A stretch of 64,000 bases of DNA from Georgenia soli (GCF_002563695.1 NZ_PDJI01000004.1:1488001-1552000); one strand, 5' to 3'. Shown: positions 51,484 to 60,188, numbered from the stretch's first letter. Numbers and translations are program-made. The notes: generated from the letters alone by a model not told the origin.

Positions 51484-52233
51484 TCAGAGCGCCGCGTCGG
51501 CCCAGGCGCGGCCGTCTCCCGTGACGAGACGCACGGCCGTCACGCCGGGGTCGGTCACCACCCAGGTGGCCGACCGCTCGGGGCCGACGGTCCACGCGCC
51601 GAGCGGCACCTCGGTGCCGTCGGGCATCACGCCCCGGCACTCGTAACGCACGCCCTCCGGCGCCCCGACGACGTCCACCACCAGCACGTCCCTGCCGCCG
51701 AACCGGCTCCCGCTGACACGGCCGACGACGGCGCCGTCCGCCCGCACCAGGTCTGCGCCGGTGTACGGCGCACCGGCCGACGGGGGCGGTGCCGCGGGAC
51801 CCGTGCCGGGGCCTCCCGCGTCCTGGGTGACGAGGAACGCGCCGCCGGCACCGACCGCAAGACCGGCGACGCCTGCGGCCGCCGCGACCAGCACGGCGCG
51901 GCGCCGCACCCCGGACCTGCTGGGACCCACCCCGGACCTGCCGGCGTCCCTGGGATGCTCTCGTGCACCGGCGGCGGCCGGCGCCCCCGCCATGCCCATG
52001 GCCGTCAGCACCCGTCCCTCGAACCCCGGGGGCGGCGCGACGGTCGGGGCCGCGGCGAGGACCTGCTCGAGCCCGGCGACCACCGCCGAGTACTCCTCGC
52101 GGCACGGCTCACAAGCGGCGAGGTGGCGCGCCAGCTCGCTCCGGCCCGGCTCGTGGACCTCCCCGAGCGCGAGGGTCACGATCTCGTCCGGCTCCGGGTG
52201 GTCGGGGACGGGCCCGCCCGGCTGCTCAGCCAC
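51484..52233 (-). CDS. Zinc-binding anti-sigma factor (ZAS/RskA-like)
   Basis: A 249-aa membrane anti-sigma factor. N-terminal zinc motif H37-x3-C41-x2-C44 (RHLAACEPCREEY), a linker, one transmembrane helix (113-135) and an extracytoplasmic C-terminal domain of about 110 residues (SRFGGRDVLVVDV, WVVTDPGVTAVRLV). The GTG start at 52233 overlaps the sigma gene end by 8 nt and has GGAGG upstream. Holds the adjacent ECF sigma factor at the membrane, by family analogy. Confidence 0.88.
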   Translation of the reverse strand: MAEQPGGPVPDHPEPDEIVTLALGEVHEPGRSELARHLAACEPCREEYSAVVAGLEQVLAAAPTVAPPPGFEGRVLTAMGMAGAPAAAGAREHPRDAGRSGVGPSRSGVRRRAVLVAAAAGVAGLAVGAGGAFLVTQDAGGPGTGPAAPPPSAGAPYTGADLVRADGAVVGRVSGSRFGGRDVLVVDVVGAPEGVRYECRGVMPDGTEVPLGAWTVGPERSATWVVTDPGVTAVRLVTGDGRAWADAAL

Positions 52234-52936
52234 GTTCGTCCTCCATCGCCTGCCGCACGCGCATGAGCCCCGTGCGGATCCTCGTCTTGGCCGTCCCCAC
52301 CGGGACGCCCTCGTGCTCACCGACCTCCTTGGCCGTCAGGCCACCGACGGCGGCCAGCACCACCGCCCGGGCCTGCTCGGGCGGGATCTCCATCAGCCGG
52401 CGCGCCGCACGCTCACCGTCGACGCCGCGCAGCGCCAGCTCCTCCGGGTCCGGCGGGCGGAGCGTGGCGTCCACGAGCTGCTCGAGCACCTCCGCGTCGG
52501 TCGGGGCCTGGCGCCGGGCCCGCACCGCGTCGATGGCGGCGTTGCGGGTGATCGTCAGCAGCCACGTCAGCACCGAGGCCCGGCGGACGTCGTAGCTCGC
52601 CGCGGCCCGCCAGGCACGGACGAAGACCTCCTGGCTGACGTCCTCCGCCAGTGCACGGTCCCGGGTGATCGAGACGGCCAGCCCGAACACCGCGCCCTGG
52701 AAACGCCGCACGAAGGCCGCCGCCGCGTCGGGGTCGTCCAGGGCGAGGCCGTCGACCAGCGCCGCGTCGGCCGCGCGGTCCGTCCGCGGGAAGAGCTGCA
52801 CGCCCTGAGGTACGTCCGACGGCGCACCCGGGATTGCGCCGTCCGCCCGCCAGCTCGGCGGCCGTGCGGGACGTATCTCCTTCGACGCGCCGTCCGGCCC
52901 CTCCACGGAGCCGTCCGGCCGCCACGACCTCGGCAT
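52226..52936 (-). CDS. ECF sigma factor (SigK-like)
   Basis: A 236-aa sigma-70 family ECF factor with a roughly 55-residue N-terminal extension. Region 2: AFVRRFQGAVFGLAVSITRD, AEDVSQEVFVRAWRAA. Region 4: LAAVGGLTAKEVGEHEGVPV (helix-turn-helix), GTAKTRIRTGLMRVRQAM. GGAGG lies 10 nt before the ATG. Co-encoded with its anti-sigma factor. The divergent lipoprotein gene, 24 bp away, is a probable target. Confidence 0.9.
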   Translation of the reverse strand: MPRSWRPDGSVEGPDGASKEIRPARPPSWRADGAIPGAPSDVPQGVQLFPRTDRAADAALVDGLALDDPDAAAAFVRRFQGAVFGLAVSITRDRALAEDVSQEVFVRAWRAAASYDVRRASVLTWLLTITRNAAIDAVRARRQAPTDAEVLEQLVDATLRPPDPEELALRGVDGERAARRLMEIPPEQARAVVLAAVGGLTAKEVGEHEGVPVGTAKTRIRTGLMRVRQAMEDERG

Positions 52937-52960
52937 CGGGACACGACCTCCGGAGGAGTC

Positions 52961-53284
52961 ATGCGTGCACGATCCGGCCTGCGGGCCGTGACTGCGGTCG
53001 TCCTGCTCGCCAGCGTCCTCACGGCCTGCGCTGCCGGCAGCGGCGATGGCGGCGGCACCGCGACAGGTGGCGGTGAACCCGGGACCTCTGCGCCCGGCGG
53101 CTACATGTCCGGAGGCCCCGCCACCGGGACCGCGGACGGGACCGACGGTAGCGCGGCTGCGGCGACCACGCTGCAGGTCGCACAGACCGATCTCGGTCCG
53201 ATCCTCGTGGACGGGAACGTCGGGGGCGTGTGGTTCGTCGTCGGCCCGGACGGCAGGCCGATCACCACGTCACCGTCGAAGTGA
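52961..53284 (+). CDS. Short lipoprotein with a truncated Lipoprotein_15-like repeat
   Basis: A 107-aa lipoprotein: lipobox LTAC (Cys23), a long Gly/Thr/Ala/Ser linker, then TDLGPILVDGNVGGVWFVVG, which resembles the opening of the COG4315 secreted repeat (usually LGxILVDGxGxTLYLF followed by a Cys-containing loop). Here the protein ends soon after, so only half a repeat is present. CGGAGG lies 4 nt before the ATG. Divergent from the sigma/anti-sigma pair. Confidence 0.7.
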   Translation: MRARSGLRAVTAVVLLASVLTACAAGSGDGGGTATGGGEPGTSAPGGYMSGGPATGTADGTDGSAAAATTLQVAQTDLGPILVDGNVGGVWFVVGPDGRPITTSPSK

Positions 53285-53361
53285 GCTCCTGCCAGGTCGG
53301 GCCTGAGGGTGAGGTGCGTCCGGGCCCATACCTGCGATGAATCTCCGTTAACCCCCTGACG

Positions 53362-53367
53362 TACCCT
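53362..53367 (+). promoter_or_regulatory. -10 of the GH15-like gene, leaderless
   Basis: TACCCT, 6 nt before the GTG at 53374. Confidence 0.5.
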
Positions 53368-53373
53368 GCTGCG

Positions 53374-54831
53374 GTGACCACCGTCGTCCTGCCAGATCGC
53401 CGCACGACGGCCCCCGCCTCCGCCCCCGCCCCGGAGCGCCGGCGGCGGCGCCGCACCCGTCGGGTGCTCGGCTGGTCCCTCGCGGTCGTGCTGTACGTGG
53501 CCACCGCCCTGTGGTCGGTGCACCTGAAGGCGAACGAGTCGACCGAGGAGTTCATCGACCTCTATCTCGACGGCGTCCACCTCCAGCCGGACGGCCGGGT
53601 CGCGGACGTGCCCGCCCACGAGCCCGCCGAGTACCTGCCCGGCTCCCGCGTGCTCGCCGCCCACGCGGGCGACGCCGACGCCGAGGCCCTCGCCCAGGCC
53701 CAGCGGGACTGGCTGGCCGAGGGCAGCGTCCCCGGCGCGGGGACCGCCTACGAGGAGCTCGTCACGAACGCGCTGCTGGACATCCACACCCTCACGGGGG
53801 CCGCCTTCGACGATGACGGTGCCACGACCGAGGCCGCCCCCGGCGCCGTCGTGGCCGGGTGGACGGACCGATGGCGCTACGTCTGGCCCCGCGACGCCTC
53901 GTTCGTCGCCGCGGCCCTGGCCCGCACCGGGCACGTGGAGGACGCGGTGGCGGTGCTCCGCTTCGTCGGCGAGGTGCAGAGCAGCCAGGGCGGGTTCCAG
54001 GCCCGCTACCTGCCGGACGGCTCGGGCGTGCCCGACGGGCGCGGCATCCAGCTCGACGGCAACGGGTGGGTCCTGTGGTCCGCCGCCACCGTGCTGGCGC
54101 AGATCGAGGACGAGGGCGAGCGCCGCACCGCGTTCCGGCAGCTGCGCCCCCTGATCGACACCGCCACCGACCACGTCCTCGAGCTCACGGCCGAGGCTCC
54201 GCACCTGCCCCCGCCGTCGGCGGACTACTGGGAGGTCCGCGAGAAGGACCTGACGCTCGGCACCGCGGCACCCATGCTCGCCGGCCTCGAGCACGCGGCC
54301 ACGCTCTACGCCGACCAGGGCATGCACGACCGCGCCGAGCGGGTGGGCCGCCGGTCCGGCCAGCTCCGCTCCGCCGTCGTCACGACCTTCGGTCCCGGCG
54401 GCTACGAGCGGTACGCCGGGGACGCGCCCATGACCTCGCTGCTCGGGTCCGACGGGCGGGACGCCGCGACGGCGATGCTCCTGCCCCCGTTCACCACCGG
54501 GGCCCTGCCCGGGGCCGAGGAGGCGTGGCTGGTCTCCGCGGAGGAGATGGCACGTCCCGCGGGCGGGGTGGCCCCGGGGGCGGGGTGGAAGCGGGACGGG
54601 ATCTCGTGGACGCCCGAGACCACCCTGTACGCGCTCACGGCCGCGGAGAACGGCCACCCCCGCCGGGCGACGGCGTGGCTGGACTGGGTGGTCGAGCACC
54701 GCACCGCCTCGGGCGCGATCCCGGAGAAGGTGCTCGCCAACGGGGCACCCGCGGCCGTCGCGCCGTTGACCTGGTCGAGCGCCAATGTGGTCCTGACCGT
54801 CGCCGCACTGGAGGAGGCTGGTGCACTGTGA
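53374..54831 (+). CDS. Membrane-anchored glycoside hydrolase family 15-like protein
   Basis: A 485-aa protein: Arg-rich N terminus, TM helix at 31-50 (signal anchor) and an (alpha/alpha)6 barrel of glucoamylase type outside. Conserved: WRYVWPRDASFVAAALARTG, the general-acid region YWEVREKD (about residue 284), ISWTPETTLYAL, and GAIPEKVLANG with a likely catalytic base at about 448. Its stop overlaps the GTG of the SGNH hydrolase. It may act on starch-, trehalose- or dextran-like glucans; the substrate is not told. Confidence 0.82.
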   Translation: MTTVVLPDRRTTAPASAPAPERRRRRRTRRVLGWSLAVVLYVATALWSVHLKANESTEEFIDLYLDGVHLQPDGRVADVPAHEPAEYLPGSRVLAAHAGDADAEALAQAQRDWLAEGSVPGAGTAYEELVTNALLDIHTLTGAAFDDDGATTEAAPGAVVAGWTDRWRYVWPRDASFVAAALARTGHVEDAVAVLRFVGEVQSSQGGFQARYLPDGSGVPDGRGIQLDGNGWVLWSAATVLAQIEDEGERRTAFRQLRPLIDTATDHVLELTAEAPHLPPPSADYWEVREKDLTLGTAAPMLAGLEHAATLYADQGMHDRAERVGRRSGQLRSAVVTTFGPGGYERYAGDAPMTSLLGSDGRDAATAMLLPPFTTGALPGAEEAWLVSAEEMARPAGGVAPGAGWKRDGISWTPETTLYALTAAENGHPRRATAWLDWVVEHRTASGAIPEKVLANGAPAAVAPLTWSSANVVLTVAALEEAGAL

Positions 54832-55634
54832 GCACCGCACCCGGACCCGCCGCACGGTGGGAGCGCTACGTGGCACTCGGCGACTCCATGACGGAGGGGC
54901 TTTGGGACGTCGACCCGGCCGCGCCGGAGACTCTCCGCGGCTGGGCAGACCTGCTGGCCAGCCGCCTCGCGGAGCGGCGTGACGGCCCGCTGGAGTACGC
55001 CAACCTCGCCGTGCGGGGCCGGTTGCTCGGCGAGATCGTCACCGAGCAGCTGCCCGCCGCGCTGGCGCTGCGGCCGGACCTGGTCTCCCTCGTCGGCGGG
55101 GGCAACGACCTGCTGCGCCCCGGCTCGGACCCTGACGCCCTCGCCGCCCTCATGGAGTCCGCGGTGGAGAAGGTGCGCGCCACCGGCGCCGACGTGCTCC
55201 TCGCGACCGGCATGGACGCCCACGACTCCCCCGTCATCCGGGCCACGAGGCCACGCGTGGCCGTGTTCAACGCGCACCTGTGGACGATCGCCCGCCGGCA
55301 CGGCGCTCACGTGCTCGACGTGTGGGGCATGCGCTCGCTGAGGGACTGGCGCATGTGGGCCGAGGACCGCATCCACCTCTCGACCGAGGGGCACGAGCGG
55401 GTGACGCAGGGCGCCCTCGTGGCGCTGGGCCTCGGCGCCGAGACCCCGGACTGGGACGACCCGCTCGAGCCCCTGCCGCCGGCGGCCCGGGCCGAGCGGC
55501 TGCGCGAGGACCTGACCTGGCTGCGCACCTACGCCGGCCCGTGGGTGGGGCGACGGCTCCGCCGTCGGTCCTCCGGGGACGCACGGGCACCGAAGCGCCC
55601 CCGGCCCCAGGTGGTGGAGATCCCCGGCCGCTGA
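54828..55634 (+). CDS. SGNH/GDSL hydrolase
   Basis: A 268-aa esterase/lipase-like protein: block I ALGDSMTEG with Ser20, block III GGGNDLL, block V DRIHLSTEGHERV with the Asp-His pair. Arg-rich, disordered C-terminal 40 residues. No signal peptide. GTG overlaps the GH15-like stop (GTGA). Confidence 0.9.
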   Translation: MSTAPGPAARWERYVALGDSMTEGLWDVDPAAPETLRGWADLLASRLAERRDGPLEYANLAVRGRLLGEIVTEQLPAALALRPDLVSLVGGGNDLLRPGSDPDALAALMESAVEKVRATGADVLLATGMDAHDSPVIRATRPRVAVFNAHLWTIARRHGAHVLDVWGMRSLRDWRMWAEDRIHLSTEGHERVTQGALVALGLGAETPDWDDPLEPLPPAARAERLREDLTWLRTYAGPWVGRRLRRRSSGDARAPKRPRPQVVEIPGR

Positions 55635-55680
55635 CGGCCCCGGCGGCGGCGCAGCGCCCGCCCCGTCCCCTCGGCCGCCG

Positions 55681-57165
55681 CTACGCCGTCGGGCCGAGGG
55701 CCGGTGGCCGGGAGCTGCCGAACCGGACCTTCAGCGCGCGCCGGGCCGCGTGCCAGCCGGCCATGCCGTGCACGCCGGGCCCCGGCGGGGTCGAGGAGGA
55801 GCACAGGTACACACCGGGCACCCCGGCGTCGTAGACGTGCCACGCCAGCCTCGGGCGGGCCACCATCCGGTACATGGACACCGCCCCGGAGGCGATGTCG
55901 CCGGCGACGTAGCTGGCGTTGTGCGCGGGCATCTCGGCCGCGGGGATGCACCGCGAGGTGACGACGACGTCGCGGAAGCCGGGCGCGAACCGCTCGATCT
56001 GGGCGGTGACGTCCTCCCTCACGTCCCGGGTCGAGCCCTTGGGCACGTGCGCGTACGTCCACAGCGGACGCAGGCCGCCGACCTCCCGGCCGGGGTCCGC
56101 CACCGTGGGGTCGGAGACCAGCACGACCGGCCGCTCGGCGTGCCGGCCCGCCTTGACGGCGGCCTCGGACGCGACCATCTCGGCGCGGGTGCCCGCGACG
56201 TGGACGGTGCTGGCCCCGTTCACCCGCGGGTCGGTCCACGGGACCGGCCCGGAGAGGACGAAGTCGACCTTGGCGGCGGCGTCGCCGTACCGGAACCGCG
56301 AGAGCGCCGCACGCACGGAGGGTGCCATCCGCTCCCCCCAGACCTCGACCAGCGTCCGGGGCGTGGTGTCGAAGAGGTAGGCCCGCGCCCGGGGCAGCTC
56401 GCGCCACCCCGTCACCGGCGTGTCCGCGCGGATCTCCCCGCCGTGCGCGCGCAGGTCCGCGACGAGGGCGTCGGTGATGGCCTGGCTCCCGCCGACCGGC
56501 AGGGCCCACCCGTCGGCGTGGGCCATCGAGCCGAGCAGGAGCGCGGTGCCGGCACCGGCGAGGGAGGGCAGCGCGGAGATCGTGTGGGCGGCGACGCCCG
56601 TGAGCAGCGCGGGTGCGACGTCGCCGGAGAACCGCAGGTCCCACAGGCCGGTGCCCTGCTCGAGCAGGGTCGTGCCGAAGGCGAGGGCCGCGCGGACGCC
56701 GCTCGGGCTGAGCACCTCGGGCGGCACGCTGCGGTGGTCGCCGAGCCCGAGGGCCGTGACCGCCCGCGCGTCGTCGACGAGCGGAGCCATCAGCCGGCGC
56801 CACGCCGGCCCGTCCTCGCCGAGCGCGGCGGCGGTGCGCTCGAGCGAGTGGTACGCGATGCCGGCGTCACGCCCCTCGAGCGGCTGCGCGTAGGAGGTCT
56901 CGGGGACGACGATGTCGACGCCGCGCGCCCGCAGGTCGAAGGCGCGCAGGAACGGGCTGGCCAGGGCGAGGGGGTGCACCGCGGAGCACACGTCGTGCAC
57001 CAGGCCGGGCGCGAGCCCAAGGTCCAGGGTGCGCGCCCCGCCCCCGAGCGTGGGCCGGGCCTCCAGCACGAGGACGTCGAGGCCCGCGCGTGCGAGGGTG
57101 ACGGCGGCGGCCAGGCCGTTGGGGCCCGAGCCGACGACGACGGCGTCCCGCACCTCGCGGGTCAT
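55681..57165 (-). CDS. FAD-dependent oxidoreductase, phytoene-desaturase-like (COG1233)
   Basis: A 494-aa flavoprotein. N-terminal dinucleotide motif GSGPNGLAAA (12-21) with LEARPTLGGGARTLDL, and the C-terminal FAD-contact YDAGVPGVYLCSSSTPPGPG. Carotenoid genes are absent nearby, so the substrate is open. 1 bp separates its ATG from the TGA of the LytR_C gene. Confidence 0.88.
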   Translation of the reverse strand: MTREVRDAVVVGSGPNGLAAAVTLARAGLDVLVLEARPTLGGGARTLDLGLAPGLVHDVCSAVHPLALASPFLRAFDLRARGVDIVVPETSYAQPLEGRDAGIAYHSLERTAAALGEDGPAWRRLMAPLVDDARAVTALGLGDHRSVPPEVLSPSGVRAALAFGTTLLEQGTGLWDLRFSGDVAPALLTGVAAHTISALPSLAGAGTALLLGSMAHADGWALPVGGSQAITDALVADLRAHGGEIRADTPVTGWRELPRARAYLFDTTPRTLVEVWGERMAPSVRAALSRFRYGDAAAKVDFVLSGPVPWTDPRVNGASTVHVAGTRAEMVASEAAVKAGRHAERPVVLVSDPTVADPGREVGGLRPLWTYAHVPKGSTRDVREDVTAQIERFAPGFRDVVVTSRCIPAAEMPAHNASYVAGDIASGAVSMYRMVARPRLAWHVYDAGVPGVYLCSSSTPPGPGVHGMAGWHAARRALKVRFGSSRPPALGPTA

Positions 57166-57166
57166 G

Positions 57167-57808
57167 TCACCGGCCCTGGTAGTCCGAGCGGAGCACGATG
57201 GCGATGGACTGCGTGGCGCTCGAGCTCTCGACCACGTTCCCGATGTTCAGCGTCCTCGCCACGTCCTCGGCGGTCGCCTGCAGGTCGGGGTTGTTGTAGT
57301 ACAGCGTGGTGGTGGCCGGCGCCCCGGAGGTGTAGTCGTCCGCCACGCCGCCCGTGTAACCCGCCCCCGAGAGGGTCCCAACGACGTCGCTCGCCAGCCC
57401 GTTGATCCCGGCGCCGTTGAGGACCGCGATCGGCGCGCCGTACTGGATGTCGCCGCTCGGCGCCTCGGTGGTCGTCTCCTCGGTCGGCTCCTCGCTGGTC
57501 GCCTCGTCCGAGGGTGCCTCCGTCCCCTCGGCGGGGGCCTCGCTGGTCGCGGCCGTCCCGGTGCCGTCGCCGCCCGGCTCGGCCGTCGCGGTCGCGGCTG
57601 GCGCGCCCGCCGTCGGGGCAGGTTCCCCGCCGTCGCCCAGGAGCGCGATGGCCCCCCAGGCGAGGAGCGGGGCGAGGACGACGACGGCGAGGATCGGCAG
57701 CAGCGTGCGCAGCGGCGAGCGCGGCCCGCGGTGCACACCCTGCGGGGTGCGGTCGCGGCCGGCGACGTCGAACTCGTCCTCGGGGAAGTCCTCGTGTGGC
57801 GTGCTCAC
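57167..57808 (-). CDS. LytR C-terminal domain (LytR_C) protein
   Basis: A 213-aa membrane protein: cytoplasmic N terminus, TM helix at 35-57, an Ala/Thr/Glu/Pro-rich linker (58-120) and a LytR_C domain (IAVLNGAGINGLASDVVGTL, TTLYYNNPDLQATAEDVAR). Lacks the phosphotransferase domain of LytR-CpsA-Psr. GTG start 6 nt after TAACCT, leaderless. Likely a cell-wall-associated accessory. Confidence 0.85.
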   Translation of the reverse strand: MSTPHEDFPEDEFDVAGRDRTPQGVHRGPRSPLRTLLPILAVVVLAPLLAWGAIALLGDGGEPAPTAGAPAATATAEPGGDGTGTAATSEAPAEGTEAPSDEATSEEPTEETTTEAPSGDIQYGAPIAVLNGAGINGLASDVVGTLSGAGYTGGVADDYTSGAPATTTLYYNNPDLQATAEDVARTLNIGNVVESSSATQSIAIVLRSDYQGR

Positions 57809-57814
57809 GGGCTG

Positions 57815-57820
57815 AGGTTA
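57815..57820 (-). promoter_or_regulatory. -10 of the LytR_C gene, leaderless
   Basis: TAACCT on the minus strand, 6 nt before GTG 57808. Confidence 0.5.
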
Positions 57821-57853
57821 TCCGTTCCGGCGTCGTGGGCGCTGAGGGCGCTC

Positions 57854-58150
57854 CTAGAGCGAGGACCCGAGGCGGCGGGAGGACCGCTCCCGCTGGCGGG
57901 ACGACCGCATGCGGCGCAGGCGCTTGACCAGCATCGGGTCCGCCGCGAGCGCGGCCTCGGAGTCGAGGAGCTGGTTGAGCACCTGGTAGTAGCGGGTGGC
58001 GCTCATGTCGAACAGCTCACGGATCGCCGTCTCCTTGGCGCCGGCGTACTTCCACCACTGCCGCTCGAAGCCCAGGATCGCGGCCTCCGTCTCGCTCAGC
58101 CCGGTGCTCGCCGACCCGGCGGCGTCGGCCTCCGCGTGCGTTGCGGCCAT
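57854..58150 (-). CDS. DUF3263 family protein
   Basis: A 98-aa protein conserved across actinobacteria. FERQWWKYAGAKETAIREL and DMSATRYYQVLNQLLD form a predicted helix-turn-helix, with a basic C terminus (RRMRSSRQRERSSRRLG). GGAGGAG precedes the ATG. Small DNA-binding protein is the usual inference; the target is unknown. Confidence 0.92.
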   Translation of the reverse strand: MAATHAEADAAGSASTGLSETEAAILGFERQWWKYAGAKETAIRELFDMSATRYYQVLNQLLDSEAALAADPMLVKRLRRMRSSRQRERSSRRLGSSL

Positions 58151-58195
58151 GCTCTCCTCCGTAGGTCTCGGGCGTGCTCGTGCGGTCCGGGTTCC

Positions 58196-58225
58196 ATGCT
58201 AGGGCGCGAACGACACCGGTGTCAT
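58196..58225 (-). promoter_or_regulatory. Promoter of the DUF3263 gene
   Basis: On the minus strand -35 ATGACA (58220-58225), 18-bp spacer, -10 TAGCAT (58196-58201). A perfect 12-bp palindrome GACACCGGTGTC (58212-58223) covers the -35 and part of the spacer. Confidence 0.5.
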
Positions 58226-58270
58226 TCCTCCGCGTGGCGCCACGCCGGTCGGCCGGGGGCCCCGCGTGGT

Positions 58271-58276
58271 TACCCT
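58271..58276 (+). promoter_or_regulatory. -10 of ung, leaderless
   Basis: TACCCT, 7 nt before the GTG at 58284; this decides the start against an in-frame GTG at 58266. Confidence 0.55.
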
Positions 58277-58283
58277 CCCTTGC

Positions 58284-58961
58284 GTGACAGCCACCGCCCT
58301 GGAGAACCTGCTCGACCCCGGCTGGGCCCGCGCGCTCGGCCCCGTCTCGGACCGCATCGGCGCGATGGGCGAGTTCCTGCGTGCCGAGATCGCGGCCGGC
58401 CGGAGCTACCTGCCCGCGGGCACCGACGTGCTGCGGGCCTTCACCTACCCGCTCGCCGATGTGCGCGTGCTGATCGTCGGGCAGGACCCCTACCCGACGC
58501 CGGGGCACCCCATGGGCCTGTCCTTCAGCGTGCAGCCCGACGTGCGCCCGGTGCCGCGCTCGCTGCAAAACATCTACCGCGAGCTCCACGACGACCTCGG
58601 CCTGCCGGTCCCCTCCACCGGTGACCTCACGCCGTGGTCGCGCCACGGTGTGATGCTGCTCAACCGGGTCCTGACTGTCCGCCCGGGCGAGCCGGCGTCG
58701 CACCGGGGCAAGGGCTGGGAGGAGATCACGGAGCACGCCATCCGGGCGCTCGTGGCCCGCGGCACGCCCCTGGTCGCCATCCTGTGGGGGCGCCACGCCG
58801 CCACGCTGCGCCCGATGCTCGGCTCCACCCCGGTGATCACCTCCGCCCACCCGAGCCCCCTCTCGGCCTCCCGCGGGTTCTTCGGCTCCCGGCCGTTCTC
58901 ACGCGCGAACGCGCTCCTCGCCGAGCTCGGCGGCGAGCCGGTGGACTGGTCCCTCACGTAG
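58284..58961 (+). CDS. ung: Uracil-DNA glycosylase, family 1
   Basis: A 225-aa base-excision repair enzyme. Catalytic water-activating D68 in [18 protein letters not shown] (positions 66-83), and the DNA-intercalating [21 protein letters not shown] region near the C terminus (His about 188). Divergent from DUF3263. Confidence 0.96.
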   Translation: MTATALENLLDPGWARALGPVSDRIGAMGEFLRAEIAAGRSYLPAGTDVLRAFTYPLADVRVLIVGQDPYPTPGHPMGLSFSVQPDVRPVPRSLQNIYRELHDDLGLPVPSTGDLTPWSRHGVMLLNRVLTVRPGEPASHRGKGWEEITEHAIRALVARGTPLVAILWGRHAATLRPMLGSTPVITSAHPSPLSASRGFFGSRPFSRANALLAELGGEPVDWSLT

Positions 58962-59020
58962 CATTCGCGGCAGGAGGGCGCCGGGACCCGGCGCCCCGCA
59001 CCGACCGAGGAGTGGTGAGC

Positions 59021-59275
59021 ATGACCCCCCGCGAGTCCGTCCGGCGGCCCGACCTGGTCACCGAGGCCCTCGTCCACCGCGGCCTCGTCCGTCCGGACCA
59101 GGACGTCGACCGCTACCGCTCGCGGGACGTCCTCGGCGGTGGCCGCCCCTCCGGCGCGCCCCGCACCGACGCCGAGCGCTCCGGTCCCGACGCCGAGCTG
59201 GTGGGCGCCGGGCCGGACGTCGAGGAGGACTTCGTGCACGGCGACTCGGGGCAGGACGACGGCGTCATCGAATGA
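59021..59275 (+). CDS. Hypothetical protein, 84 aa
   Basis: A small hydrophilic, acidic protein with an Arg/Asp-rich sequence (RPDQDVDRYRSRDVLGG) and an acidic end (VEEDFVHGDSGQDDGVIE). GAGGAG lies 8 nt before the ATG, and its stop overlaps the ATG of the Crp-like regulator (ATGA), so it is translated together with that gene. No recognised domain. Confidence 0.6.
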   Translation: MTPRESVRRPDLVTEALVHRGLVRPDQDVDRYRSRDVLGGGRPSGAPRTDAERSGPDAELVGAGPDVEEDFVHGDSGQDDGVIE

Positions 59276-60036
59276 GCACCGACGGCGCGGCGCGTCGTCG
59301 CGTCCCGCTGCGCAGCACCTGCGCGGAGCCGCACCACTGCCCCCGCCCGGTGCGCATGAAGGTGCTCGGCCAGGTCCCCTACTTCGCCGGGCTCGACGAG
59401 AGCGAGCTCGCCGACATCGACCGGCGCATGGTCTCGCTCTCCTGGGCCGAGGGCGACCCGCTGTACGAGGCCGGCGCCCCCGCCGACCATCTCTACGTCC
59501 TCGCCGCCGGCCGGGTGCGGGTAACCCAGCCCACGCCGACCGGCCAGGACGTCCTCACGGACATCCTCACACCCGGGGACCTCTTCGGTGCGCTGAGCAG
59601 CCTCGGTGAGCCCAGGTACCCGGAGAGCGCCGAGGCCATGACCACCGCCTGCGCGCTGCGGATCGACCCGGCCGCCTTCCGGGCCGTGCTGACCGAGCAT
59701 CCCCAGGTGGCGCTGCGCGTCCTCGACGACGTCGCGGGCCGGCTCGCCCGGGCCCGTTCCGACGTCGGCCGGATCTCCACCGGCTCCGTCGCCCAACGGG
59801 TGGCGACGACGCTGCTGCGACTGTCGGGCGAGCTCGGGCAGTCGCGGGCCGACGGCAGCACCTTGCTGCAGGTCCCGCTCAGCCGTGCCGATCTCGCCGG
59901 GATGACGGGGTCCACACCCGAGTCGGTCTCCCGGGTGATGAGCAGGCTGCGCCAGGACGGCGTCGTGGAGTCCGGCCGGCGCTGGACCGCGATCCTCGAC
60001 GCGGAGCGGCTGCGGGAGATCGCCGACGCGGCCTGA
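59272..60036 (+). CDS. Crp/Fnr family transcriptional regulator
   Basis: A 254-aa regulator. Cyclic-nucleotide-type sensor domain at about 28-150 (YFAGLDESELADID, HLYVLAAGRVRVTQ, GDLFGALSSLG) and a Crp winged helix at about 170-245 (SRADLAGMTGSTPESVSRVMSRL). The N-terminal leader carries C17 and C23 (STCAEPHHCPR), a position where Fnr proteins hold cluster ligands, but only two cysteines are present there. The usual cAMP-binding phosphate cassette Arg is not obvious. Ligand unknown. Confidence 0.88.
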   Translation: MSTDGAARRRVPLRSTCAEPHHCPRPVRMKVLGQVPYFAGLDESELADIDRRMVSLSWAEGDPLYEAGAPADHLYVLAAGRVRVTQPTPTGQDVLTDILTPGDLFGALSSLGEPRYPESAEAMTTACALRIDPAAFRAVLTEHPQVALRVLDDVAGRLARARSDVGRISTGSVAQRVATTLLRLSGELGQSRADGSTLLQVPLSRADLAGMTGSTPESVSRVMSRLRQDGVVESGRRWTAILDAERLREIADAA

Positions 60037-60054
60037 GGCCACGTCGGCGACCCG

Positions 60055-60130
60055 TGGAGCCGCCTGTCGGACTCGAACCGACGACCGTCCGCTTACAAGG
60101 CGGGTGCTCTACCAGCTGAGCTAAGGCGGC
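60055..60130 (-). tRNA. tRNA-Thr (anticodon TGT)
   Basis: A 76-nt cloverleaf on the minus strand, with acceptor GCCGCCT/AGGCGGC, D-arm AGCTCAGCTGGTAGAGC, anticodon loop CTTGTAA, T-arm GTCGGTTCGAGTCCGAC, discriminator T and encoded CCA. Anticodon TGT reads ACA and other Thr codons. Confidence 0.97.
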
Positions 60131-60136
60131 GTGACC

Positions 60137-60177
60137 GGGGACGAGTCTGCCACGACGGGCGCGGCACGCTCGTCCCC
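60137..60177 (-). terminator. Candidate hairpin between the DsbA-like gene and tRNA-Thr
   Basis: 9-bp stem GGGGACGAG (60137-60145) with CTCGTCCCC (60169-60177) and a 23-nt loop, 11 bp beyond the DsbA-like stop. Confidence 0.4.
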
Positions 60178-60188
60178 GTCCGTCCTGA

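Noticed and set aside
55681..57165. Carotenoid biosynthesis desaturase (CrtI)
   Set aside because: Fold and FAD motif fit, but there is no crtB or crtE partner nearby and COG1233 has many substrates; kept as a general oxidoreductase.
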